DNA of 64,000 nucleotides, taken from NCBI RefSeq assembly GCF_040115645.1, contig NW_027096057.1, positions 294,871-358,870 of the forward strand, given 5' to 3'. This document shows, piece by piece, positions 49,240-61,130 of this stretch. Every line of letters begins with the position of its first letter. Within the stretch, counting starts at the first letter, position 1. The DNA comes from Euwallacea fornicatus. Its lineage: Eukaryota; Arthropoda; Insecta; Coleoptera; Curculionidae. The translations under genes and the position numbers were made by a program. The notes below the pieces were generated by a model, which ran no database searches, was not told where the DNA came from, and saw nothing but the letters and a program-made list of their open reading frames with translations.

Positions 49240-52200
49240 TACAGGATTTGGACAAAAACTGACTGTTCTAGGACAGTCGAATTGGCGATTTGTCGTTTAT
49301 GGCCCCATTAGGCTTATTTTGCTAAAAGGAGACGATTTGAACAAAATTGCTCGTAGCGTTGTTGAAATAACGTCAAAGCATGGTTAAAGGTCAATTTCCG
49401 ACGAAAGTCGCCGATTTCGCGGAATTGACGATTTCGAAACTCAGGATCGATCGAAATGATGGAAATAGCCCTAAATCGTGCGATTTACAGGATTTGGACA
49501 AAAACTGACTGTTCTAGGACAGCCGAATTGGCGATTTGTCGTTTATGGCCCCATTAGGCTTATTTTGCTAAAAGGAGACGATTTGAACAAAATTGCTCGT
49601 AGCGTTGTTGAAATAACGTCAAAGCATGGCTAACGGTCAATTTCCGACGAAAGTCGCCGATTTCACGGATGTGACGATTTCGAAACTCAGGATCGATCGA
49701 AATGATGGAAATAGCCCTAAATCGTGCGATTTACAGGATTTGGACAAAAACTGACTGTTCTAGGACAGCCGAATTGGCGATTTGTCGTTTATGGTCCCAT
49801 TAGGATTATTTCGCTAAAAGGAGACGATTTGAACAAAATTGCTCGTAGCGTTGTTGAAATAACGTCAAAACATGGTTAACGGTCAATTTCCGACGAAAGT
49901 CGTCGATTTCGCGGAATTGACGATTTTGAAACTCAGGAATGATCGAAATGATGGAAATAGCCCTAAATCGTGCGATTTACAGGATTTGGACAAAAACTGA
50001 CTGTTCTAGGACAGCCCAATTGGCGATTTGTCGTTTATGGCCCCATTAGGCTTGTTTTGCTAAAAGAAGACGATTTTAACAAAATTGCTCGAAGCGTTGT
50101 TGAAGTAACGTCAAAACATGGTTAACGGTCAATTTCCGACGAAACGCGCCGATTTAACGGAATTGGCGATTTTGAAACTCAGGATTAATCGAAATGATAG
50201 AAAAGCTATAAGTCGTGCGATTTACACGATTTGGACAAAAAGCTGACTGTTCTGGGACAGCGAAGTTGACGATTTGTCGATTAAGGCACCATTAGGCTTG
50301 TTTTGCCAAAAGGAAGCGATTTGAACAAAATTGCTCGTAGCGTTGTTGAAATAACGTCAAAGCATGGCTAACGGTCAATTTCCGACGAAAGTCGCCGATT
50401 TCACGGAATTGGCGATTTTGAAACTCAGGATTGATCGAAATGATGGAAATAGCCCTAAATCGTGCGATTTACAGGATTTGGACAAAAACTGACTGTTCTA
50501 GGACAGTCGAATTGGCGATTTGTCGTTTATGGCCCCATTAGGCTTATTTTGCTAAAAGGAGACGATTTGAACAAAATTGCTCGTAGCGTTGTTGAAACAA
50601 CGTCAAAGCATGGTTAAAGGTCAATTTCCGACGAAAGTCGCCGATTTCGCGGAATTGACGATTTCGAAACTCAGGATCGATCGAAATGATGGAAATAGCC
50701 CTAAATCGTGCGATTTACAGGATTTGGACAAGAACTGACTGTTCTAAGACAGCCGAATTGGCAATTTGTCGTTTATGGCCCCATTAGGCTTATTTTGCTA
50801 AAAGGAGACGATTTGAACAAAATTGCTCGTAACGTTGTTGCAATAACATCAAAGCATGGTTAAAGGTCAATTTTCGACGGAACTCGTCGATTTCACGGAA
50901 TTGACGATTTTGAAACTCAGGATTGATCGAAATAGCCCTAACTCGTGCGAATTACAGGATTTGGTCAAAAACTGACTGTTCTAGGACAGCCGAATTGGCG
51001 ATTTGTCGTTTAAGGCACCATTAGGCTTGTTTTGCCAAAAGGAGACGATTTGACAAAATTGCTCGTAACGTTGTTGAAATAACGTCAAAACATGGTTAAA
51101 GGTCAATTTCCGACGAAAGTCGCCGATTTCACGGAATTGGCAATTTTGAAACTCAGGATTAATCGAAATGATAGAAAAGCAATAAGTCGTGCGATTTACA
51201 CGATTTGGACAAAAACTGACTGTTCTAGGACAGCCGAATTGGCGATTTGTCGTTTATGGCCCCATTAGGCTTGTTTTGCTAAAAGGAGACGATTTGAACA
51301 AAATTGCTCGTAGCGTTGTTGAAATAACGTCAAAGCATGGTTAACGGTCAATTTCCGACGAAAGTCGCCGATTTCACGGAATTGGCGATTTTGAAACTCA
51401 GGATTGATCGAAATGATAGAAAAGCTATAAGTCGTGCGATTTACACGATTTGGACAAAAAGCTGACTGTTCTGGGACAGCCAAGTTGACGATTTGTCGAT
51501 TAAGGCACCATTAGGCTTGTTTTGCCAAAAGGAAGCGATTTGAACAAAATTGCTCGTAGCGTTGTTGAAATAACGTCAAAGCATGGCTAACGGTCAATGT
51601 CCGACGAAAGTCGCCGATTTCACGGAATTGGCGATTTTGAAACTCAGGATTGATAGAAATAATGGAAATAGCCCTAAATCGTGCGATTTACAGGATTTGG
51701 ACAAAAACTGACTGTTCTAGGACAGTCGAATTGGCGATTTGTCGTTTATGGCCCCATTAGGATTATTTCGCTAAAAGGAGACGATTTGAACAAAATTGCT
51801 CGTAGCGTTGTTGAAATAACGTCAAAGCATGGTTAAAGGTCAATTTCCGACGAAAGTCGCCGATTTCGCGGAATTGACGATTTCGAAACTCAGGATCGAT
51901 CGAAATGATGAAAATAGCCCTAAATCGTGCGATTTACAGGATTTGGACAAAAACTGACTGTTCTAGGACAGTCGAATTGGCGATTTGTCGTTTATGGCCC
52001 CATTAGGCTTATTTTGCTAAAAGGAGACGATTTGAACAAAATTGCTCGTAGCGTTGTTGAAATAACGTCAAAGCATGGTTAAAGGTCAATTTCCGACGAA
52101 AGTCGCCGATTTCGCGGAATTGACGATTTCGAAACTCAGGATCGATCGAAATGATGAAAATAGCCCTAAATCGTGCGATTTACAGGATTTGGACAAAAAC

Positions 52201-55200
52201 TGACTGTTCTAGGACAGCCGAATTGGCGATTTGTCGTTTATGGCCCCATTAGGCTTATTTTGCTAAAAGGAGACGATTTGAACAAAATTGCTCGTAGCGT
52301 TGTTGAAATAACGTCAAAGCATGGTTAAAGGTCAATTTCCGACGAATGTCGCCGATTTCGCGGAATTGACGATTTCGAAACTCAGGATCGATCGAAATGA
52401 TGGAAATAGCCCTAAATCGTGCGATTTACAGGATTTGGACAAGAACTGACTGTTCTAAGACAGCCGAATTGGCAATTTGTCGTTTATGGCCCCATTAGGC
52501 TTATTTTGCTAAAAGGAGACGATTTGAACAAAATTGCTCGTAACGTTGTTGCAATAACATCAAAGCATGGTTAAAGGTCAATTTTCGACGGAACTCGTCG
52601 ATTTCACGGAATTGACGATTTTGAAACTCAGGATTGATCGAAATAGCCCTAACTCGTGCGATTTACAGGATTTGGACAAAAACTGACTGTTCTAGGACAG
52701 TCGAATTGGCGATTTGTCGTTTAAGGCACCATTAGGCTTGTTTTGCCAAAAGGAGACGATTTGACAAAATTGCTCGTAACGTTGTTGAAATAACGTCAAA
52801 ACATGGTTAAAGGTCAATTTCCGACGAAAGTCGCCGATTTCACGGAATTGGCGATTTTGAAACTCAGGATTAATCGAAATGATAGAAAAGCAATAAGTCG
52901 TGCGATTTACACGATTTGGACAAAAACTGACTGTTCTAGGACAGCCGAATTGGCGATTTGTCGTTTATGGCCCCATTAGGCTTGTTTTGCTAAAAGGAGA
53001 CGATTTGAACAAAATTGCTCGTAGCGTTGTTGAAATAACGTCAAAGCATGGTTAAAGGTCAATTTCCGACGAAAGTCGCCGATTTCGCGGAATTGACGAT
53101 TTCGAAACTCAGGATCGATCGAAATGATGAAAATAGCCCTAAATCGTGCGAATTACAGGATTTGGACAAAAACTGACTGTTCTAGGACAGTCGAATTGGC
53201 GATTTGTCGTTTATGGCCCCATTAGGCTTATTTTGCTAAAAGGAGACGATTTGAACAAAATTGCTCGTAGCGTTGTTGAAATAACGTCAAAGCATGGTTA
53301 AAGGTCAATTTCCGACGAAAGTCGCCGATTTCGCGGAATTGACGATTTCGAAACTCAGGATCGATCGAAATGATGGAAATAGCCCTAAATCGTGCGATTT
53401 ACAGGATTTGGACAAAAACTGACTGTTCTAGGACAGCCGAATTGGCGATTTGTCGTTTATGGCCCCATTAGGCTTATTTTGCTAAAAGGAGACGATTTGA
53501 ACAAAATTGCTCGTAGCGTTGTTGAAATAACGTCAAAGCATGGCTAACGGTCAATTTCCGACGAAAGTCGCCGATTTCACGGATGTGACGATTTTGAAAC
53601 TCAGGATTGATCGAAATGAAGGAAATAGCCCTAAATCGTGCGATTTACACGATTTGGACAAAAACTGACTGTTCTAGGACAGCCGAATTGGCAATTTGTC
53701 GTTTATGGTCCCATTAGGCTTATTTTGCTAAAAGGAGACGATTTGAACAAAATTACTAGTAGCGTTGTTGAAATAACGTCAAAACATGGTTAAAGGTCAC
53801 TTTCCGACGAAAGTCGCCGATTTCACGGAATTGGCGATTTTGAAACTCAGGATTGATCCAAATGATGGAAATAGCCCTAAATCGTGCGATTTACAGGATT
53901 TGGACAAAAACTGACTGTTCTAGGTCGGTCGATTTAGCGATTTGTCGTTTATGGCCCCATTAGGCTTATTTTGCTAAAAGGAGACGATTTGAACAAAATT
54001 GCTCGTAGCGTTGTTGAAATAACGTCAAAGCATGGTTAAAGGTCAATTTCCGACGAAAGTCGCCGATTTCACGGATGTGACGATTTTGAAACTCAGGATT
54101 GATCGAAATGATGGAAATAGCCCTAAATGGTGCGATTTACAGGATTTGGACAAAAACTGACTGTTCTAGGACAGTCGAATTGGCGATTTGTCGTTTATGG
54201 CCCCATTAGGCTTATTTTGCTAAAAGGAGACGATTTGAACAAAATTGCTCGTAGCGTTGTTGAAATAACGTCAAAGCATGGTTAAAGGTCAATTTCCGAC
54301 GAAAGTCGCCGATTTCGCGGAATTGACGATTTCGAAACTCAGGATCGATCGAAATGATGGAAATAGCCCTAAATCGTGCGATTTACAGGATTTGGACAAA
54401 AACTGACTGTTCTAGGACAGCCGAATTGGCGATTTGTCGTTTATGGCCCCATTAGGCTTATTTTGCTAAAAGGAGACGATTTGAACAAAATTGCTCGTAG
54501 CGTTGTTGAAATAACGTCAAAGCATGGCTAACGGTCAATTTCCGACGAAAGTCGCCGATTTCACGGATGTGACGATTTCGAAACTCAGGATCGATCGAAA
54601 TGATGGAAATAGCCCTAAATCGTGCGATTTACAGGATTTGGACAAAAACTGACTGTTCTAGGACAGCCGAATTGGCGATTTGTCGTTTATGGTCCCATTA
54701 GGATTATTTCGCTAAAAGGAGACGATTTGAACAAAATTGCTCGTAGCGTTGTTGAAATAACGTCAAAACATGGTTAACGGTCAATTTCCGACGAAAGTCG
54801 TCGATTTCGCGGAATTGACGATTTTGAAACTCAGGAATGATCGAAATGATGGAAATAGCCCTAAATCGTGCGATTTACAGGATTTGGACAAAAACTGACT
54901 GTTCTAGGACAGCCCAATTGGCGATTTGTCGTTTATGGCCCCATTAGGCTTGTTTTGCTAAAAGAAGACGATTTTAACAAAATTGCTCGAAGCGTTGTTG
55001 AAGTAACGTCAAAACATGGTTAACGGTCAATTTCCGACGAAACGCGCCGATTTAACGGAATTGGCGATTTTGAAACTCAGGATTAATCGAAATGATAGAA
55101 AAGCTATAAGTCGTGCGATTTACACGATTTGGACAAAAAGCTGACTGTTCTGGGACAGCGAAGTTGACGATTTGTCGATTAAGGCACCATTAGGCTTGTT

Positions 55201-58200
55201 TTGCCAAAAGGAAGCGATTTGAACAAAATTGCTCGTAGCGTTGTTGAAATAACGTCAAAGCATGGCTAACGGTCAATTTCCGACGAAAGTCGCCGATTTC
55301 ACGGAATTGGCGATTTTGAAACTCAGGATTGATCGAAATGATGGAAATAGCCCTAAATCGTGCGATTTACAGGATTTGGACAAAAACTGACTGTTCTAGG
55401 ACAGTCGAATTGGCGATTTGTCGTTTATGGCCCCATTAGGCTTATTTTGCTAAAAGGAGACGATTTGAACAAAATTGCTCGTAGCGTTGTTGAAACAACG
55501 TCAAAGCATGGTTAAAGGTCAATTTCCGACGAAAGTCGCCGATTTCGCGGAATTGACGATTTCGAAACTCAGGATCGATCGAAATGATGGAAATAGCCCT
55601 AAATCGTGCGATTTACAGGATTTGGACAAGAACTGACTGTTCTAAGACAGCCGAATTGGCAATTTGTCGTTTATGGCCCCATTAGGCTTATTTTGCTAAA
55701 AGGAGACGATTTGAACAAAATTGCTCGTAACGTTGTTGCAATAACATCAAAGCATGGTTAAAGGTCAATTTTCGACGGAACTCGTCGATTTCACGGAATT
55801 GACGATTTTGAAACTCAGGATTGATCGAAATAGCCCTAACTCGTGCGAATTACAGGATTTGGTCAAAAACTGACTGTTCTAGGACAGCCGAATTGGCGAT
55901 TTGTCGTTTAAGGCACCATTAGGCTTGTTTTGCCAAAAGGAGACGATTTGACAAAATTGCTCGTAACGTTGTTGAAATAACGTCAAAACATGGTTAAAGG
56001 TCAATTTCCGACGAAAGTCGCCGATTTCACGGAATTGGCAATTTTGAAACTCAGGATTAATCGAAATGATAGAAAAGCAATAAGTCGTGCGATTTACACG
56101 ATTTGGACAAAAACTGACTGTTCTAGGACAGCCGAATTGGCGATTTGTCGTTTATGGCCCCATTAGGCTTGTTTTGCTAAAAGGAGACGATTTGAACAAA
56201 ATTGCTCGTAGCGTTGTTGAAATAACGTCAAAGCATGGTTAACGGTCAATTTCCGACGAAAGTCGCCGATTTCACGGAATTGGCGATTTTGAAACTCAGG
56301 ATTGATCGAAATGATAGAAAAGCTATAAGTCGTGCGATTTACACGATTTGGACAAAAAGCTGACTGTTCTGGGACAGCCAAGTTGACGATTTGTCGATTA
56401 AGGCACCATTAGGCTTGTTTTGCCAAAAGGAAGCGATTTGAACAAAATTGCTCGTAGCGTTGTTGAAATAACGTCAAAGCATGGCTAACGGTCAATGTCC
56501 GACGAAAGTCGCCGATTTCACGGAATTGGCGATTTTGAAACTCAGGATTGATAGAAATAATGGAAATAGCCCTAAATCGTGCGATTTACAGGATTTGGAC
56601 AAAAACTGACTGTTCTAGGACAGTCGAATTGGCGATTTGTCGTTTATGGCCCCATTAGGATTATTTCGCTAAAAGGAGACGATTTGAACAAAATTGCTCG
56701 TAGCGTTGTTGAAATAACGTCAAAGCATGGTTAAAGGTCAATTTCCGACGAAAGTCGCCGATTTCGCGGAATTGACGATTTCGAAACTCAGGATCGATCG
56801 AAATGATGAAAATAGCCCTAAATCGTGCGATTTACAGGATTTGGACAAAAACTGACTGTTCTAGGACAGTCGAATTGGCGATTTGTCGTTTATGGCCCCA
56901 TTAGGCTTATTTTGCTAAAAGGAGACGATTTGAACAAAATTGCTCGTAGCGTTGTTGAAATAACGTCAAAGCATGGTTAAAGGTCAATTTCCGACGAAAG
57001 TCGCCGATTTCGCGGAATTGACGATTTCGAAACTCAGGATCGATCGAAATGATGAAAATAGCCCTAAATCGTGCGATTTACAGGATTTGGACAAAAACTG
57101 ACTGTTCTAGGACAGCCGAATTGGCGATTTGTCGTTTATGGCCCCATTAGGCTTATTTTGCTAAAAGGAGACGATTTGAACAAAATTGCTCGTAGCGTTG
57201 TTGAAATAACGTCAAAGCATGGTTAAAGGTCAATTTCCGACGAATGTCGCCGATTTCGCGGAATTGACGATTTCGAAACTCAGGATCGATCGAAATGATG
57301 GAAATAGCCCTAAATCGTGCGATTTACAGGATTTGGACAAGAACTGACTGTTCTAAGACAGCCGAATTGGCAATTTGTCGTTTATGGCCCCATTAGGCTT
57401 ATTTTGCTAAAAGGAGACGATTTGAACAAAATTGCTCGTAACGTTGTTGCAATAACATCAAAGCATGGTTAAAGGTCAATTTTCGACGGAACTCGTCGAT
57501 TTCACGGAATTGACGATTTTGAAACTCAGGATTGATCGAAATAGCCCTAACTCGTGCGATTTACAGGATTTGGACAAAAACTGACTGTTCTAGGACAGTC
57601 GAATTGGCGATTTGTCGTTTAAGGCACCATTAGGCTTGTTTTGCCAAAAGGAGACGATTTGACAAAATTGCTCGTAACGTTGTTGAAAATAACGTCAAAA
57701 CATGGTTAAAGGTCAATTTCCGACGAAAGTCGCCGATTTCACGGAATTGGCGATTTTGAAACTCAGGATTAATCGAAATGATAGAAAAGCAATAAGTCGT
57801 GCGATTTACACGATTTGGACAAAAACTGACTGTTCTAGGACAGCCGAATTGGCGATTTGTCGTTTATGGCCCCATTAGGCTTGTTTTGCTAAAAGGAGAC
57901 GATTTGAACAAAATTGCTCGTAGCGTTGTTGAAATAACGTCAAAGCATGGTTAAAGGTCAATTTCCGACGAAAGTCGCCGATTTCGCGGAATTGACGATT
58001 TCGAAACTCAGGATCGATCGAAATGATGAAAATAGCCCTAAATCGTGCGAATTACAGGATTTGGACAAAAACTGACTGTTCTAGGACAGTCGAATTGGCG
58101 ATTTGTCGTTTATGGCCCCATTAGGCTTATTTTGCTAAAAGGAGACGATTTGAACAAAATTGCTCGTAGCGTTGTTGAAATAACGTCAAAGCATGGTTAA

Positions 58201-61130
58201 AGGTCAATTTCCGACGAAAGTCGCCGATTTCGCGGAATTGACGATTTCGAAACTCAGGATCGATCGAAATGATGGAAATAGCCCTAAATCGTGCGATTTA
58301 CAGGATTTGGACAAAAACTGACTGTTCTAGGACAGCCGAATTGGCGATTTGTCGTTTATGGCCCCATTAGGCTTATTTTGCTAAAAGGAGACGATTTGAA
58401 CAAAATTGCTCGTAGCGTTGTTGAAATAACGTCAAAGCATGGCTAACGGTCAATTTCCGACGAAAGTCGCCGATTTCACGGATGTGACGATTTTGAAACT
58501 CAGGATTGATCGAAATGAAGGAAATAGCCCTAAATCGTGCGATTTACACGATTTGGACAAAAACTGACTGTTCTAGGACAGCCGAATTGGCAATTTGTCG
58601 TTTATGGTCCCATTAGGCTTATTTTGCTAAAAGGAGACGATTTGAACAAAATTACTAGTAGCGTTGTTGAAATAACGTCAAAACATGGTTAAAGGTCACT
58701 TTCCGACGAAAGTCGCCGATTTCACGGAATTGGCGATTTTGAAACTCAGGATTGATCCAAATGATGGAAATAGCCCTAAATCGTGCGATTTACAGGATTT
58801 GGACAAAAACTGACTGTTCTAGGTCGGTCGATTTAGCGATTTGTCGTTTATGGCCCCATTAGGCTTATTTTGCTAAAAGGAGACGATTTGAACAAAATTG
58901 CTCGTAGCGTTGTTGAAATAACGTCAAAGCATGGTTAAAGGTCAATTTCCGACGAAAGTCGCCGATTTCACGGATGTGACGATTTTGAAACTCAGGATTG
59001 ATCGAAATGATGGAAATAGCCCTAAATGGTGCGATTTACAGGATTTGGACAAAAACTGACTGTTCTAGGACAGTCGAATTGGCGATTTGTCGTTTATGGC
59101 CCCATTAGGCTAATTTTGCTAAAAGGAGACGATTTGAACAAAATTGCTCGTAGCGTTGTTGAAATAACGTCAAAGCATGGTTAAAGGTCAATTTCCGACG
59201 AAAGTCGCCGATTTCGCGGAATTGACGATTTCGAAACTCAGGATCGATCGAAATGATGGAAATAGCCCTAAATCGTGCGATTTACAGGATTTGGACAAAA
59301 ACTGACTGTTCTAGGACAGCCGAATTGGCGATTTGTCGTTTATGGTCCCATTAGGCTTGTTTTGCTAAAAGAAGACGATTTTAACAAAATTGCTCGTAGC
59401 GTTGTTGAAATAACGTCAAAACATGGTTAAAGGTCAATTTCCGACGAAAGTCGTCGATTTCGCGGAATTGACGATTTTGAAACTCAGGAATGATCGAAAT
59501 GATGGAAATAGCACTAAATCGTGCGATTTACAGGATTTGGACAAAAACTGACTGTTCTAGGACAGCCCAATTGGCGATTTGTCGTTTATGGCCCCATTAG
59601 GCTTGTTTTGCTAAAAGAAGACGATTTTAACAAAATTGCTCGAAGCGTTGTTGAAGTAACGTCAAAACATGGTTAACGGTCAATTTCCGACGAAACGCGC
59701 CGATTTAACGGAATTGGCGATTTTGAAACTCAAGATTAATCGAAATGATAGAAAAGCTATAAGTCGTGCGATTTACACGATTTGGACAAAAAGCTGACTG
59801 TTCTGGGACAGCCAAGTTGACGATTTGTCGATTAAGGCACCATTAGGCTTGTTTTGCCAAAAGGAAGCGATTTGAACAAAATTGCTCGTAGCGTTGTTGA
59901 AATAACGTCAAAGCATGGCTAACGGTCAATTTCCGACGAAAGTCGCCGATTTCACGGAATTGGCGATTTTGAAACTCAGGATTGATCGAAATGATGGAAA
60001 TAGCCCTAAATCGTGCGATTTACAGGATTTGGACAAAAACTGACTGTTCTAGGACAGTCGAATTGGCGATTTGTCGTTTATGGCCCCATTAGGCTTATTT
60101 TGCTAAAAGGAGACGATTTGAACAAAATTGCTCGTAGCGTTGTTGAAATAACGTCAAAGCATGGTTAAAGGTCAATTTCCGACGAAAGTCGCCGATTTCG
60201 CGGAATTGACGATTTCGAAACTCAGGATCGATCGAAATGATGGAAATAGCCCTAAATCGTGCGATTTACAGGATTTGGACAAGAACTGACTGTTCTAAGA
60301 CAGCCGAATTGGCAATTTGTCGTTTATGGCCCCATTAGGCTTATTTTGCTAAAAGGAGACGATTTGAACAAAATTGCTCGTAACGTTGTTGCAATAACAT
60401 CAAAGCATGGTTAAAGGTCAATTTTCGACGGAACTCGTCGATTTCACGGAATTGACGATTTTGAAACTCAGGATTGATCGAAATAGCCCTAACTCGTGCG
60501 AATTACAGGATTTGGTCAAAAACTGACTGTTCTAGGACAGCCGAATTGGCGATTTGTCGTTTAAGGCACCATTAGGCTTGTTTTGCCAAAAGGAGACGAT
60601 TTGACAAAATTGCTCGTAACGTTGTTGAAATAACGTCAAAACATGGTTAAAGGTCAATTTCCGAGGAAAGTCGCCGATTTCACGGAATTGGCGATTTTGA
60701 AACTCAGGATTAATCGAAATGATAGAAAAGCAATAAGTCGTGCGATTTACACGATTTGGACAAAAACTGGACTGTTCTAGGACAGCCGAATTGGCGATTT
60801 GTCGTTTATGGCCCCATTAGGCTTGTTTTGCTAAAAGGAGACGATTTGAACAAAATTGCTCGTAGCGTTGTTGAAATAACGTCAAAGCATGGTTAACGGT
60901 CAATTTCCGACGAAAGTCGCCGATTTCACGGAATTGGCGATTTTGAAACTCAGGATTGATCGAAATGATAGAAAAGCTATAAGTCGTGCGATTTACACGA
61001 TTTGGACAAAAAGCTGACTGTTCTGGGACAGCCAAGTTGACGATTTGTCGATTAAGGCACCATTAGGCTTGTTTTGCCAAAAGGAAGCGATTTGAACAAA
61101 ATTGCTCGTAGCGTTGTTGAAATAACGTCA
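49240..61130. repeat. About 4.9-kb higher-order repeat of satellite B (20-mer, two full copies and a shorter third)
   Basis: Copy one, about 49240-54137, is repeated at about 54138-59036 with nearly every private variant in place: CACGGATGTGACG at 49664 and 54562 (offset 4898), ACTCAGGAATG, TTACTAGTAGCG, GGTCGGTCGATTTAGC, CAATGTCCGACG. A 1-bp insertion near 57688 shifts the offset to 4899. The third copy, to about 61130, lacks one 246-bp monomer at its start, giving an offset near 4653. Such low divergence over 20 monomers indicates recent amplification. Confidence 0.85.
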
